A stretch of 64,000 nt of DNA from Acinetobacter sp. ANC 4169 (GCF_002135355.1 NZ_NEGE01000001.1:183764-247763); one strand, 5' to 3'; counted from the first letter of the stretch, positions 43,750 to 54,355 are shown. The notes: a model not told the origin generated them from the sequence alone. A program made the numbers and translations.

Positions 43750-44931
43750 TTAATTATCTTTATATTTAAGCAAGGTTTGATGCACGGGATGAGTTCTGGG
43801 CATCAGCTCAATCAAGCGCTCAACGGCATCAATCGCTTCAGGAAAATGTGCCACATGTTTAAGTAAAACGTCGGTTTCATTGGCTTTAAAAATGGCATTA
43901 CTTAAACGCGATTCCAGACAATCGCGCCAGGCACATAAAAATGGACTTTCGGTTTTGGCTAAAAATATGCCGGTGCATAGTTTTAAGGCGGAATCGATAT
44001 ATCCGGCATCTAAAGACTGTTCGGTGAGTAAAAAGTCAGCCTCGACATGGGCCAACAACCGATAAGGTCTGGAACCCAGCATACCGCCCAGTACATCACG
44101 TAATTGTGACATTTCCGCTTTTAATGTGCCTATACTGACTTTTCGCTCACCATATAAAGCCTGATGTAGATTATCCAGGCTTAAACCTTGCGGACATAAA
44201 GCCAGAATGGTCAAAATTTCAATCTGTCGTGGCGTCAGCACCAGAACCTTGCCATTAAACAACACTTGCGGCACGGAAAAAGCCCGGATAAACAATCGCT
44301 GCTTTTGATATTCAAGTAATGCAGATTGAATAATCGAGGCACAGCGTTCCGCAGCCAGCAGTCCCAAACTGTTGTGTTTTTGCCAAGTGGTCGACAGGTC
44401 AATCACCCCCAAAACCTGTTTTGAGTAGGGATCAATAATCGGGGCAGCATAGCAGACCCAATCATGAATTGAAGGCATGTAATGTTCATTGGAAAACACG
44501 CAACTGGATTGCTGGGTTTTTAACGATAAAGCCAGAGCATTGGTTCCCACCAGTTCCTCGCGCCATTGCCCGCCTTCAATAAAATGCACACTTTCTGCTG
44601 CACTCTGCATTTGTGGGCTCGATGCCGTCCAGATAATGGTGCTGCCTATATCCCCCACAGCAAGCACCATAGAGGATTGTTCTGCAATATGTTTTAAATC
44701 TTGCGCACAATGTTGCACCGCATGTGCCAAGGCAGAAGGATAGTTATCTTTTTGTAAATGAACCAGCGGCGCAGCCAAACGATCCTTGGGAATTTCAGCC
44801 GATGACGAACGTTGCCAGGAGCTGGCAATACTTTGGCCTAACTGTTCTGCATGTAAGGGAGATAAACTGCTACTTTGCCTAAATTGATCAATTTTAAGCC
44901 TTTTTTGCATCAAACTTTGCTTATTCATCAT
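43750..44931 (-). CDS. GAF-domain transcriptional regulator with C-terminal winged helix, AcoR-like N-terminus
   Basis: The 393-residue protein has an AcoR-type N-terminus and GAF sensor (SIASSWQRS, ELVGTNALALSLKTQ, HDWVCYAAPIIDP, GVIDLSTTWQKHN) but no AAA+ sigma-54 activation domain and no Fis-type helix-turn-helix. Instead residues about 225-310 look like a winged helix (LTPRQIEILTILALCPQGLS...LKAEMSQLRDVLGG). It is divergent from the aldehyde dehydrogenase and probably senses an alcohol or aldehyde signal to control it. Mechanism inferred. Confidence 0.82.
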   Translation of the reverse strand: MMNKQSLMQKRLKIDQFRQSSSLSPLHAEQLGQSIASSWQRSSSAEIPKDRLAAPLVHLQKDNYPSALAHAVQHCAQDLKHIAEQSSMVLAVGDIGSTIIWTASSPQMQSAAESVHFIEGGQWREELVGTNALALSLKTQQSSCVFSNEHYMPSIHDWVCYAAPIIDPYSKQVLGVIDLSTTWQKHNSLGLLAAERCASIIQSALLEYQKQRLFIRAFSVPQVLFNGKVLVLTPRQIEILTILALCPQGLSLDNLHQALYGERKVSIGTLKAEMSQLRDVLGGMLGSRPYRLLAHVEADFLLTEQSLDAGYIDSALKLCTGIFLAKTESPFLCAWRDCLESRLSNAIFKANETDVLLKHVAHFPEAIDAVERLIELMPRTHPVHQTLLKYKDN

Positions 44932-45016
44932 TCCTTATTCTCACAACAATTCATGACTTACATCCACTGTAATGGTTATTTTTTAAGGCCGTTTGAAAAG
45001 TTTGTAAACCTTCTTG

Positions 45017-45038
45017 TCTCCAACCTTTCTCCAACCTT
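45017..45038. repeat. Tandem 11-bp repeat in aldehyde dehydrogenase promoter
   Basis: TCTCCAACCTT occurs twice in direct succession (45017-45027 and 45028-45038), just upstream of the predicted -10 region. One repeat per helix turn suggests binding of a regulator to one face of DNA; the adjacent GAF regulator is a candidate. Confidence 0.55.
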
Positions 45039-45056
45039 ATTCAAGCTATGCTAATC
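45035..45056 (+). promoter_or_regulatory. Aldehyde dehydrogenase promoter element shared with uspA
   Basis: This 22-bp segment contains AAGCTATGCTAAT, a likely -10 region 78 bp before the start, and matches 19083-19104 at 19 of 22 positions. Confidence 0.4.
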
Positions 45057-45133
45057 AAATAATGTACAAAAGTACCTTATACCAAAGCTGTAGATGCGGT
45101 TTACAACACTAAAATAAGCAAAGGAAAATACAT

Positions 45134-46654
45134 ATGCGTTACGTCGATCCTAATCAACCCGGTTCAAAAGTTCAGTTTAAAGCCCAATATGAAAACTTCA
45201 TTGGCGGTCAATGGGTAGCGCCGGTAAAAGGAGAATACTTTGACAATATTTCTCCTGTAGATGGCAAAGCCTTCACCAAAGTTCCGCGTTCAAGTGTTGA
45301 AGATATTGAGCTGGCACTCGATGCTGCACATAAAGCTAAAGCACAATGGAATGCTTCCTCTCCCACCACCCGTTCCAATATCCTGTTAAAAATTGCCGAC
45401 CGTTTAGAAGCCAATCTGGAGCTTTTGGCCGTGGCCGAAACCTGGGATAACGGTAAACCGGTTCGTGAAACCCTGGCTGCAGATATTCCTTTGGCGATTG
45501 ACCATTTCCGCTATTTTGCCGGTTGTATCCGTGCCCAGGAAGGCGGCATTTCAGAAATTGATGAAGATACCATTGCCTACCATTTTCATGAACCTTTAGG
45601 CGTGGTGGGACAAATTATTCCTTGGAACTTCCCTATTTTAATGGCAACCTGGAAACTGGCACCGGCATTGGCTGCGGGTAACTGCATCGTTTTAAAACCG
45701 GCTGAACAAACCCCGGTCAGTATTCTGGTACTGGTTGAACTCATTCAAGACCTGTTACCTGAAGGTGTATTAAACATTGTCAATGGTTATGGTATTGAAG
45801 TGGGCCGTCCGCTGGCGACCAATCCACGTATTGCCAAAATTGCCTTTACCGGTTCAACTTCAGTCGGTCAGCAAATTATGCAATATGCCACTGAAAACAT
45901 TATTCCGGTCACCCTTGAACTTGGCGGTAAATCACCGAATCTTTTCTTTGAAGATGTGATGGCACAAGACGATGACTTTTTAGATAAAGCACTTGAAGGT
46001 TTTGTCATGTTTGCGCTCAATCAAGGGGAAATTTGTACCTGTCCTTCTCGTGCTTTAATTCAAGAAAGCATTGCAGATCAATTCCTGGAAAAAGCTGTTG
46101 AGCGGGTTAAACGGATTAAAACCGGCCATCCGCTAGATACCGATACCATGATTGGCGCTCAGGCATCGCAAGAGCAACAAGATAAAATCTTGGGCTGTAT
46201 TGCAACCGGTCGTGCAGAAGGTGCGGAAATATTAACTGGCGGTGGTGAACGCTGTGAAGTAGGTCAAGGTTTCTATATTGAACCGACCATTTTCAAAGGC
46301 ACCAATGACATGAGAACTTTCCAGGAAGAAATTTTCGGGCCGGTCCTTGCTGTCACCACCTTTAAAGATTTTGATGATGCCATCCGAATTGCCAATGACA
46401 CCATTTATGGTTTAGGTGCGGGAGTCTGGTCACGCTCTGCACATACCTCTTATCGTGCCGGTCGTGCCGGTCGTGCCATTCAGGCTGGTCGGGTATGGAC
46501 CAACTGTTACCACATCTACCCTGCGCATGCCGCATTTGGTGGATATAAAAAATCAGGTATCGGTCGTGAAAACCACAAAATGATGCTTGATCATTATCAA
46601 CAGACTAAAAACTTGTTGGTAAGCTATGCAACCAAACCAATGGGCTTCTTCTAA
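45134..46654 (+). CDS. NAD-dependent aldehyde dehydrogenase (ExaC/AcoD type)
   Basis: The 506-residue protein is a full-length ALDH with [21 protein letters not shown], the general base Glu262 (LELGGKSPN) and nucleophile Cys301 in [11 protein letters not shown], a form typical of acetaldehyde dehydrogenases of the ExaC/AcoD group. AGGAAAA precedes the start. It oxidises acetaldehyde or similar aldehydes to acids. Context with the iron alcohol dehydrogenase and GAF regulator suggests use of short alcohols. A strong terminator follows. Confidence 0.93.
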   Translation: MRYVDPNQPGSKVQFKAQYENFIGGQWVAPVKGEYFDNISPVDGKAFTKVPRSSVEDIELALDAAHKAKAQWNASSPTTRSNILLKIADRLEANLELLAVAETWDNGKPVRETLAADIPLAIDHFRYFAGCIRAQEGGISEIDEDTIAYHFHEPLGVVGQIIPWNFPILMATWKLAPALAAGNCIVLKPAEQTPVSILVLVELIQDLLPEGVLNIVNGYGIEVGRPLATNPRIAKIAFTGSTSVGQQIMQYATENIIPVTLELGGKSPNLFFEDVMAQDDDFLDKALEGFVMFALNQGEICTCPSRALIQESIADQFLEKAVERVKRIKTGHPLDTDTMIGAQASQEQQDKILGCIATGRAEGAEILTGGGERCEVGQGFYIEPTIFKGTNDMRTFQEEIFGPVLAVTTFKDFDDAIRIANDTIYGLGAGVWSRSAHTSYRAGRAGRAIQAGRVWTNCYHIYPAHAAFGGYKKSGIGRENHKMMLDHYQQTKNLLVSYATKPMGFF

Positions 46655-46680
46655 AAACCTATCTGTATAAATCATAAACA

Positions 46681-46703
46681 AGCGAACTTCGGTTCGCTTT
46701 TTT
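46681..46703 (+). terminator. Terminator after aldehyde dehydrogenase
   Basis: A 7-bp stem AGCGAAC/GTTCGCT with a TTCG tetraloop is followed by T5. Confidence 0.9.
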
Positions 46704-46794
46704 GCTTTAAATAGCAAAGAAACAACCGAAAAATCTTCATTTTTCTAAGTATTCAAGCTAAATTGCTCTTATTCCAGATATCTTAAAAAATAGC

Positions 46795-47514
46795 ATGACG
46801 ACCTTATCTCCAGATTTTCCCGACACCATTTATGCCATTCAACATCTTGCCTTTGAAGACTTAGGCGCACTAGAAGATGTATTTTATCAACTCGGTTTTC
46901 GGGTGCGTTATTTTGAAGCTGGTATTGATGATTTAACCAAGGCGATGCAGCACAAAGGGTTAACCATTATTTTAGGTGGCCCCATTGGCGTTTATGAAAC
47001 TGCTGACTATCCTTTCTTACAACAAGAAATAGACTTACTAAAAGTACGCTTAAAAGAAAACTTGCCAACCTTGGGCATCTGTTTGGGTGCTCAGCTGATC
47101 GCGCATGCTTTGGGTGCCAAAGTTTATGCAGGACATCAAAAAGAAATTGGCTGGAGTCAACTCAGCATTTCAGATACCACAAATAATCTGCTTGCGCCAT
47201 TAGCTGAAACTCCAGTCTTACACTGGCATGGTGATACTTTCGATTTGCCTGAACAGGCTACATTATTGGCAAGTTCTGAGGTTTATCCAAATCAGGCTTT
47301 TTCAGTGGGAAAAAACATTCTGGCCTTGCAGTTCCATATTGAAGTTGCAGCAGAAAGCCTGGAAAAATGGCTCATTGGCCATACCTGTGAATTGCGTAAA
47401 GCCAATATCAACATCCCCGCTTTGCGGTCAGACAATCAACGCTATGCCCATGCATTAGAAGTGCAGGCATATGCTGTATTGCAAGTTTATCTTAAACAAA
47501 TTTCAGCAATTTAA
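46795..47514 (+). CDS. Class I glutamine amidotransferase-like protein
   Basis: The 239-residue protein has the full catalytic triad of GATase1: Cys96 in LGICLGAQL, His181 and Glu183 in FHIE. It is a stand-alone domain similar to GuaA N-terminal-type or YfeJ/glutamine amidotransferase-like proteins. It would hydrolyse glutamine or a gamma-glutamyl compound, but no synthase partner is adjacent. The real substrate is unknown. Confidence 0.85.
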   Translation: MTTLSPDFPDTIYAIQHLAFEDLGALEDVFYQLGFRVRYFEAGIDDLTKAMQHKGLTIILGGPIGVYETADYPFLQQEIDLLKVRLKENLPTLGICLGAQLIAHALGAKVYAGHQKEIGWSQLSISDTTNNLLAPLAETPVLHWHGDTFDLPEQATLLASSEVYPNQAFSVGKNILALQFHIEVAAESLEKWLIGHTCELRKANINIPALRSDNQRYAHALEVQAYAVLQVYLKQISAI

Positions 47515-47540
47515 ATTAACTTCTTAAATTAACTTCCAAT

Positions 47541-47571
47541 AAAAAAGCACCATCTAAATGGTGCTTTTTTA
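47541..47571. terminator. Bidirectional terminator
   Basis: AAAAAAGCACCAT pairs with ATGGTGCTTTTTT around a 4-nt loop between convergent genes, so it can serve both the amidotransferase and the YceI gene. Confidence 0.9.
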
Positions 47572-47586
47572 TGAGCCGATTCGTAC

Positions 47587-48171
47587 TTATTTTTTCGCAG
47601 GAACCGATGCTTCAGTGGTAATGTTTACCGTGATTTTATCGCCTACATTCGGAACATAACCGCCTACGCCAAATGCTGAACGATTAAAAGAAGTCGTCGC
47701 ATTGAAACCAACCGTTTGTAGTTTGGTCATTGGATGTACGGCCTGTTTATTTAATACCGCATCCAGTACCACAGGTTTAGTGACATCTTTCACCGTTAAG
47801 TTACCTGTGATTTTGTATTTGTTTTTGCCTAAAGCCTGAACTTTAGTACTTTTAAAGGTAATGTTTGGATACTTAGCCGCATCAAAGAATTCTGCAGTCT
47901 GTATATGCTCATCCAATGCTTTTACATTGGTATTGATGCTTGATACAGGAATGGTGACATTCACCGAAGAGTTTGCAGGTTTAGCATTATCGACATTAAT
48001 TGTGCCTTGGATGTTGCTAAAGTTTGCAGAAGGTGTCGAGAAACCGAAGTGACTCCAAGAAAAAACAGTGGCACTATGATGAGGATCAATTTGATAGGCA
48101 ACCGGTTGTGCTAGAGACAAAGTCGCTACTGATGCAACCGCTAGACCTAAAGTTATTGCTTTGAAATTCAT
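47587..48171 (-). CDS. YceI-family periplasmic lipid-binding protein
   Basis: The 194-residue protein has a signal peptide (MNFKAITLGLAVASVATLSLAQPVA) and the YceI signature: YQIDPHHSATVFSWSHFGFS at the mature start, VDNAKPANSSVNVTIPVSSINT, and the C-terminal VGDKITVNITTEASV. YceI proteins form a lipocalin-like barrel that binds isoprenoid chains in the periplasm. It is monocistronic. Confidence 0.93.
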   Translation of the reverse strand: MNFKAITLGLAVASVATLSLAQPVAYQIDPHHSATVFSWSHFGFSTPSANFSNIQGTINVDNAKPANSSVNVTIPVSSINTNVKALDEHIQTAEFFDAAKYPNITFKSTKVQALGKNKYKITGNLTVKDVTKPVVLDAVLNKQAVHPMTKLQTVGFNATTSFNRSAFGVGGYVPNVGDKITVNITTEASVPAKK

Positions 48172-48534
48172 GTGTTGTTATCTCGCTTTGGAATGATTGT
48201 TAGTTTATACCTTTCTTATCTTAATTCACCGGTACAGATAAAACGATATGTTGCAAGAATAGAACAATAACCAGCTTACCTAGGGCAATAAATGAAACGA
48301 TATAATTTTATTAGTTTAATTTATTGATAATTCTATTAAATTATTTAAAATCATGATCTTCAATTTTATCCCCTTGCAGCTTTCTTACCTTTTTATTAAT
48401 GATTTAATACAAAAATCTACAGTTGATTAAAACCATGATGAAAGTGATGCAAATTAGGCTATACACAACAGATGAATTCTAAATTTCCAACATAATTAAA
48501 GCCCCATTTGGGGCTTTTTACAAAGGTTTCATCG
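48172..48534. other. Gene-free AT-rich spacer
   Basis: Between two minus-strand genes this 363-bp region holds only the YceI promoter area and, at 48498-48520, a terminator (AAAGCCCC/GGGGCTTT, 4-nt loop) for the small gene to its right. No ORF with a ribosome site was seen. Confidence 0.6.
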
Positions 48535-48750
48535 CTATAACTTTTCAACCAGAATGCGATCCACCTGTTTCATACCGGTATGCTTCTCATGGTTCTTACG
48601 GCGGATTTTAATCACTTTATCTTCTTGCAAATCTTGCAGCATCAGTTCAACAGCCATCATGCTTGCAAGCGGCAAATCTTGACCGATCCACTTTTGCTCA
48701 CCCGCATCCATCAGGACAATTTCATCATTAATCTGCTCATAAAGGCTCAT
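48535..48750 (-). CDS. Small conserved hypothetical protein
   Basis: The 71-residue protein starts MSLYEQINDEIVLMDAGEQK behind GAGGAAAAT; the longer frame upstream is rejected. It is acidic in its first half and basic in its second (KVIKIRRKNHEKHTGMKQVDRI). It is soluble with no membrane segment. Not recognised. A terminator at 48498-48520 supports a real transcript. Confidence 0.65.
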   Translation of the reverse strand: MSLYEQINDEIVLMDAGEQKWIGQDLPLASMMAVELMLQDLQEDKVIKIRRKNHEKHTGMKQVDRILVEKL

Positions 48751-48862
48751 ATTTTCCTCGCTTTGGCAGCACGCTGCCATTTATGCTGAATACTCCAATG
48801 AATGGTTAAATTTTAAACCTTCATTTTTAATCATTCGTTGAAATATCGTTATTTTGAAAAGT

Positions 48863-48897
48863 AAAAAGACGCCCCTTTTACTGGGGCGTCTTTTTAA
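48863..48897. terminator. Terminator after transketolase
   Basis: AAAAAGACGCCCC pairs with GGGGCGTCTTTTT around a 6-nt loop just past the tkt stop on the minus strand. Confidence 0.92.
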
Positions 48898-48915
48898 CAG
48901 TGAATTCGTGATGAA

Positions 48916-50904
48916 TTAAGCTGTAATTTCTTTAACCGCTGCGACAACCGCTTCAGTGGTAATACCGAAGTGCTGATACAAGTCTTTCGCTGGAGCAGAC
49001 TCACCATAAGTGGTCATACCGATCACACGACCATCTAGACCAACAAATTTCCACCAGTAATCGACATGAGCTGCTTCAACTGCTACACGCGCACGAATAT
49101 GAGATGGAAGAACCGCTTCACGGTAAGCTGCATCCTGTTTCACAAATTCTTCAGCACATGGCATAGATACCACACGTACACCTTCAAGCTGTGCATGTGC
49201 TTCCATTGCCAATGAAACTTCTGAACCAGTCGCAATGATGATGGCTTTCAATTCGCCTTTTTCTTCAGCCAGTACATAACCCCCTTTAGCCACGTTCTCA
49301 ATTTGTGCTTGAGTACGCGCTTGGAATGGCAAGTTTTGACGAGAGAAAATTAACGCTGTAGGGCCTTCGCTACGTAACAATGCAGATTTCCAAGAAATAG
49401 AAGCTTCTACAGTGTCACATGGACGCCATGTATTTAAGTTAGGCGTACCACGCAAAGATGCGATTTGTTCTACCGGTTGGTGTGTAGGACCATCTTCACC
49501 CAGACCAATTGAGTCATGGGTATACACATGAATCACACGCTGTTTCATCAGTGCAGACATACGCACTGCATTGCGTGCATATTCCATAAACATCAAGAAT
49601 GTTGCAACGTAAGGGATGAAACCACCATGTAGCGCTACACCATTGGCGATTGCAGTCATACCGAATTCACGTACGCCATAGTGTACGTAGTTACCCGCTG
49701 GATTGTCTTGTACACCTTGTGCACCTTTCCACAAAGTCAGGTTAGAACCTGCAAGGTCAGCAGAACCGCCCAGTACTTCTGGCAGTGAAGGTACAAGTGC
49801 TTGTAAAGCATTTTGGCTTGCTTTACGCGTCGCAATAGTTTCAGCTTTGGCATTCACTTCAGCGATATAAGCATCTGCTTTAGCAACGAAATCAGCCGGT
49901 AATTCACCGCTTAAACGACGTTTAAGTTCAACCGCTTCAGTTGGATATTTTGCAGCATACGCAGCGAAAGTTTCGTTCCACGCAGATTCAGATTGAGCAC
50001 CTTTATCTTTTGCATCCCAAGCTGCATAAACGTCAGCAGGAATTACAAATGCTTCTTCTTTCCAGCCCAGCGCTTCACGCGTTAATGCAATCTCGTCATT
50101 ACCGAGTGGTGCACCATGGCAATCTTCTTTACCTTGTTTGTTTGGTGAACCCAAACCAATCACTGTTTTACAGATGATTAAAGTTGGTTTAGCAGTTTCA
50201 GCTTGTGCTGCAACAGTTGCTTCACGAATTGCGTCTGCATCATGACCGTCAACTTTAATTACTTGCCAGCCGTAAGCTAAGAAACGTTGCTCTGTATCGT
50301 CAGAGAACCAGCCTTCTACTTCACCGTCAATTGAAATGCCGTTGTCATCGTAGTAAGCAACAAGTTTACCCAGACCCAAAGTACCTGCCAAAGAACATGC
50401 TTCGTGCGAAACACCTTCCATTAAACAGCCATCACCGAGGAAACAGTAAGTGAAATGGTCAACAACTTTAATGTCGTCTTTGTTGAATTGCGCAGCTAAA
50501 GTTTTTTCAGCAAGTGCAAAACCAACAGCATTGGCAATACCTTGACCCAATGGACCAGTGGTTGTTTCAATACCAGGTGCATAACCCAATTCCGGGTGAC
50601 CAGGCGTTTTAGAATGTAACTGGCGGAAAGATTTTAAATCTTCAATAGAAAGATCATAACCAGTCAAATGCAATAACGCATATTGCAACATAGAGCCATG
50701 GCCATTCGACAATACGAAACGGTCACGGTTGGCCCATTGTGGATTTGTTGGGTTATGATTTAAAAATTCACGCCATACTACATCAGCGATATCTGCCATC
50801 CCCATTGGAGCACCTGGATGTCCTGAATTTGCTTTTTGCACAGCATCCATTGCCAATACACGAATTGCGTTTGCAATACGACGTTCGTTAAGCGGGGTTG
50901 TCAT
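48916..50904 (-). CDS. tkt: Transketolase
   Basis: The 662-residue protein has the transketolase order: thiamine diphosphate domain with [19 protein letters not shown] and [15 protein letters not shown], pyrimidine-binding domain with [24 protein letters not shown] motif, and [18 protein letters not shown]. It interconverts sugars in the pentose phosphate pathway with thiamine diphosphate. It is full length and monocistronic. Confidence 0.96.
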   Translation of the reverse strand: MTTPLNERRIANAIRVLAMDAVQKANSGHPGAPMGMADIADVVWREFLNHNPTNPQWANRDRFVLSNGHGSMLQYALLHLTGYDLSIEDLKSFRQLHSKTPGHPELGYAPGIETTTGPLGQGIANAVGFALAEKTLAAQFNKDDIKVVDHFTYCFLGDGCLMEGVSHEACSLAGTLGLGKLVAYYDDNGISIDGEVEGWFSDDTEQRFLAYGWQVIKVDGHDADAIREATVAAQAETAKPTLIICKTVIGLGSPNKQGKEDCHGAPLGNDEIALTREALGWKEEAFVIPADVYAAWDAKDKGAQSESAWNETFAAYAAKYPTEAVELKRRLSGELPADFVAKADAYIAEVNAKAETIATRKASQNALQALVPSLPEVLGGSADLAGSNLTLWKGAQGVQDNPAGNYVHYGVREFGMTAIANGVALHGGFIPYVATFLMFMEYARNAVRMSALMKQRVIHVYTHDSIGLGEDGPTHQPVEQIASLRGTPNLNTWRPCDTVEASISWKSALLRSEGPTALIFSRQNLPFQARTQAQIENVAKGGYVLAEEKGELKAIIIATGSEVSLAMEAHAQLEGVRVVSMPCAEEFVKQDAAYREAVLPSHIRARVAVEAAHVDYWWKFVGLDGRVIGMTTYGESAPAKDLYQHFGITTEAVVAAVKEITA

Positions 50905-51751
50905 AGGTCAGAGTCCAACTAAATCGTTTAAAGAAGATGATGAATAGGAAAATTCAAAGCTGGCTATATTGTCTTAAAAAAACAGCAAGGGGTAAAGCCT
51001 AATACTCAACATTTCACTATTTATTCGTGACTGTATATATTTTAATGGGTAATAAAGCTCAATTTGACACCGCTTTTAAGGATTGGCGAGTGAGGAAATT
51101 GCTACAGTTATTTAATTTAAATCTGATATACCACATATTAACGATAACTCGCTTTATATGTATTGAATTGAAATATTATTCAAACATTCCTCTTCTCAAG
51201 GAATCATGTTTATTATTTACTCCCCATCGATGAATTATCAGCACATGATGTCTCAACCAAACCGCTATTAAACGAAAATTGATAAATGAGCACCGATAGA
51301 CACAAAAGCTGAATCAAATTCATCTTTGTAAATACTTGATGAAAAATTTAATGATTTAAAATCTATGTTTTGAGACTGTTCTTATTATTGATATAAGGTG
51401 AACAGCGCCATTTCAAAACAATCATGCACTACAAGTAATTTGAAATAAAATATTGATCATTAAAATTATTTTTACATACAACTTTGAATAAACAATCTTG
51501 GCAATAATATTTAAACACCCCACAGATATGCTTTGACTGGCTGATTAAATAGGTCAGCTCTAAAAATTTTCATAGCCGAAATCCCAACTTTAAAGCCTAA
51601 TTTTTTCTGCTTATCAGTTTTTTAGATGCATATATCAATTAAAAAGTCGTGAAATTGAAATAAATTCATCCATTTTTATCGTCTAGAACTAGTCCAAAAG
51701 TCTAACTCGATGTAACATATCGGGTCTTTTGAATTAACTGTGATAGGACTT
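50905..51751. other. Long spacer with a possible decayed outer-membrane protein end
   Basis: This 847-bp AT-rich region separates divergent tkt and metK. No intact gene is convincing. On the minus strand, 51268-51381 reads without a start and ends FDSAFVSIGAHLSIFV then stop, which looks like a last beta strand of an outer-membrane barrel; upstream it is broken by stops. The right end carries the metK leader; no known SAM riboswitch fold was recognised. A hairpin GCTGA...TCAGC lies near 51541-51558. Confidence 0.4.
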
Positions 51752-52918
51752 ATGCGCGAGTACGCTGTATTTACCTCGGAATCTGTAAGCGAAGGCCATC
51801 CGGATAAAATGGCTGACCAAATCAGTGATGCTATTTTGGATGCAATCTTAACAGAAGACCCATATGCACGGGTTGCTTGTGAAACGCTTGTAAAAACGGG
51901 TGCGGTAGTACTTGCCGGTGAAATCACAACAACTGCAAATGTTGACTTCGAAGCAATTGTACGTCAAACCGTAAATGGTATTGGTTATCACCATTCTGAC
52001 CTTGGTTTTGATGGTTCAACCTGTGCTGTTATTAACATGATTGGTAAACAGTCTCCTGAAATTGCTCAAGGTGTAGACCGTCAAAAACCTGAAGATCAAG
52101 GTGCTGGCGACCAAGGTTTAATGTTTGGTTATGCAAGCCGTGAAACTGATGTTTTAATGCCTGCTCCTATTTCTTATGCACATCGCTTAATGGAAAAACA
52201 AGCTGAACTACGTCGTAATGGCCGTTTACCTTGGTTACGTCCAGATGCGAAAAGTCAGGTGACTTTTGCTTATGAAAATGGCATGCCTGTTCGTTTGGAT
52301 GCAGTGGTATTGTCAACCCAGCACGATCCTGAAATTTCACAAGCAAATCTTAAAGAAGCTGTGATTGAAGAAATCGTGAAGAAAATCATTCCTGCAGAAA
52401 TGTTCCATGCAGACACCAAATTCCACATCAACCCGACCGGGATGTTTGTGATTGGCGGTCCTGTAGGTGACTGTGGTCTAACCGGTCGTAAAATTATTGT
52501 CGATACTTACGGCGGTATGGCTCGTCACGGCGGTGGTGCTTTCTCTGGTAAAGACCCATCTAAAGTTGACCGTTCAGCAGCTTATGCTGGCCGTTATGTT
52601 GCTAAAAATATTGTGGCAGCCGGTTTGGCAGATAAATGTGAAATTCAGGTGTCTTATGCAATTGGTGTTGCAGAGCCAACCTCTATTTCAATCAATACAT
52701 TTAATACTGCAAAAGTACCTGAAGAATTCATCATTCAATTGGTTCGTGAACACTTTGACTTGCGTCCATACGGTATTACCCGCATGTTAGACCTGATTCA
52801 ACCGATGTATAAGCAAACTGCTGCTTATGGTCACTTTGGCCGTCAAGGTTCAGACACTGCATTTACATGGGAAAAAACAGATAAAGTTGAAGCACTTAAA
52901 GCCTCTGCTGGACTGTAA
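51752..52918 (+). CDS. metK: S-adenosylmethionine synthetase
   Basis: The 388-residue protein has [32 protein letters not shown] and [19 protein letters not shown] motifs for ATP, Mg and K binding. It makes SAM from methionine and ATP. The start [11 protein letters not shown], with TAGGA upstream, is preferred over an in-frame GTG four codons earlier. Confidence 0.96.
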   Translation: MREYAVFTSESVSEGHPDKMADQISDAILDAILTEDPYARVACETLVKTGAVVLAGEITTTANVDFEAIVRQTVNGIGYHHSDLGFDGSTCAVINMIGKQSPEIAQGVDRQKPEDQGAGDQGLMFGYASRETDVLMPAPISYAHRLMEKQAELRRNGRLPWLRPDAKSQVTFAYENGMPVRLDAVVLSTQHDPEISQANLKEAVIEEIVKKIIPAEMFHADTKFHINPTGMFVIGGPVGDCGLTGRKIIVDTYGGMARHGGGAFSGKDPSKVDRSAAYAGRYVAKNIVAAGLADKCEIQVSYAIGVAEPTSISINTFNTAKVPEEFIIQLVREHFDLRPYGITRMLDLIQPMYKQTAAYGHFGRQGSDTAFTWEKTDKVEALKASAGL

Positions 52919-52929
52919 TTTTTTTCATC

Positions 52930-52956
52930 AAAAAGCCCACATCTGTGGGCTTTTTT
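52930..52956 (+). terminator. Terminator after metK
   Basis: AAAAAGCCCAC pairs with GTGGGCTTTTTT around a 4-nt loop (ATCT) 12 bp after the metK stop; it may also serve the convergent small gene. Confidence 0.9.
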
Positions 52957-52973
52957 GTGGCTAAAATTATACA

Positions 52974-53216
52974 TTATTTGCTTTTCCCTCCTCCGTTTAA
53001 AACATCTAATAAAGAAATTTGCACCGGTGTTTCCTGATGGTCCTGCAAATAAACATGTACGACTTTAAAGATAATGACCGCAGCCAGGCATGTTAAAACA
53101 CAAAAAATCCAGAAACCATAAGGGCTTTTAATATTGTGTGAACCGCAATTTGTACATTCTTTTTCGGTTGATTCAACAACCTTGTTACAACAGGCACAAT
53201 GATATTGATATAACAT
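52974..53216 (-). CDS. Small zinc-ribbon membrane protein
   Basis: The 80-residue protein starts MLYQYHCACCNKVVESTEKE behind AGGAGTG. Two Cys pairs (CACC and CTNC) form a zinc ribbon in the first 30 residues. One hydrophobic helix follows (FWIFCVLTCLAAVIIFKVVHV). Topology suggests a cytoplasmic or periplasmic ribbon anchored in the inner membrane. Function unknown. Confidence 0.7.
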   Translation of the reverse strand: MLYQYHCACCNKVVESTEKECTNCGSHNIKSPYGFWIFCVLTCLAAVIIFKVVHVYLQDHQETPVQISLLDVLNGGGKSK

Positions 53217-53531
53217 AAGTACACTCCTGCCAATTTTGTTTTTATTTTCCATCTGCTTATAGCTGATGGACTGGAGCCTCACTAAATCTTATGCCAGTCT
53301 TTTTTGAGATACAAGTTTATTGATCAATAATTAAAATTAACTCCAATATAAATATTTTAAATACTCACCCCAAATACTCATTTTTAATAAAATATATTCA
53401 TTAACCATCAAAACCAAGAGACATTATTTGTAACACAATGGAATACCTCACAATTTAACTTGCACGTTTTAATCCTCTCCCATGTGCTCATGTTTTTAGT
53501 TAAAATAGCTGTGAATAACTGGGAGTATTGA
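53217..53531. other. Gene-free AT-rich spacer between divergent small genes
   Basis: The 315-bp region holds the start of an upstream antisense extension and poly-A/T-rich promoter sequence, including TTAGTTAAAATAGCT before the gene at 53532. Nothing else was recognised. Confidence 0.5.
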
Positions 53532-53720
53532 ATGGTTCAACTGATTAAAAAAGGCGGCTTACGCGAACGTGCCAACCGTAGTCGGAGCTATCAGGGTTCG
53601 GAAAATACCGAAACCACATTAAGACCCAATCGTTATGCACAGCCACAAAAAAATGAGGAAGTCATATCCACTACTCCCCCATATACACCTGCAACTGATG
53701 ATAGCAGTAAAGAAAGTTAA
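53532..53720 (+). CDS. Small basic/disordered hypothetical protein
   Basis: The 62-residue protein begins MVQLIKKGGLRERANRSRSY and ends in a Pro/Thr/Ser-rich tail. CTGGGAG lies at ribosome-site distance, which supports translation. It is probably disordered. It converges with the LysE gene with a 4-bp overlap. Not recognised. Confidence 0.5.
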   Translation: MVQLIKKGGLRERANRSRSYQGSENTETTLRPNRYAQPQKNEEVISTTPPYTPATDDSSKES

Positions 53721-54355
53721 AGCATGGCCAATGCGTCATACCATAACCAGATGGCAAAAATCAGGAATAATCCCCCCGAAATCACATCAATATAACTGCC
53801 AGAACGCTGATATGCCGTTTTAATTTTTGGCATGGATAGAATCAGCATCAATAACGTAAAAACCAAAAAGGTTTGTATGGGAATAATGATGGCAAGCTGG
53901 GTTTTTAAATGCGTTGAAGCGGAAGAACTTAAGGCTAAAGAAAAAACACTACTAAAATAAATCAGCGTTTTGGGATTGGAGAGATTGGTGAAAAGTCCCT
54001 GCAATAAATAGTTTTTAGCATCAGCTGTACCAGGGGGAACATTGTCATCTAAACGGGTGGCTTGCTGCAGGTTTTTGAGTCCTCCATTTAACATGGCCCA
54101 ACCCATACGTGCCAAAAATAAGCCCCCAACGAGCATTAAAATCTGTTGAATCCATGGGAACTGTTGAATCAGCACGCTAAAACCCAGCAAGGTCAGCACC
54201 ACCCAAACTACGATCCCTAAAGAAATTCCCAAAATAATTTTTAAGGTATTGGCTCTTGAAGTCGATGCTGAACTTTTGGCAATCAGTAAAACATCCGGCC
54301 CGGGGCTAAGCTGTGCAACAAAATGCAGTGCACAAATGGTCAAAAGCAATGACAT
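53717..54355 (-). CDS. LysE/RhtB-family amino-acid exporter
   Basis: The 212-residue, six-helix protein has the family start ALHFVAQLSPGPDVLLIAKSS and GLFTNLSNPKTLIYFSSVFS. Such proteins export amino acids or their analogues across the inner membrane. Substrate unknown. It appears monocistronic. Confidence 0.88.
   Translation of the reverse strand: MSLLLTICALHFVAQLSPGPDVLLIAKSSASTSRANTLKIILGISLGIVVWVVLTLLGFSVLIQQFPWIQQILMLVGGLFLARMGWAMLNGGLKNLQQATRLDDNVPPGTADAKNYLLQGLFTNLSNPKTLIYFSSVFSLALSSSASTHLKTQLAIIIPIQTFLVFTLLMLILSMPKIKTAYQRSGSYIDVISGGLFLIFAIWLWYDALAML

Noticed and set aside
51027..51233. 68-codon plus-strand frame in the tkt-metK gap
   Set aside because: No ribosome site, AT-rich composition without a domain, not supported by a terminator.
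51500..51751. SAM riboswitch before metK
   Set aside because: Searched by eye for SAM-type conserved cores and a terminator; none seen in the leader.
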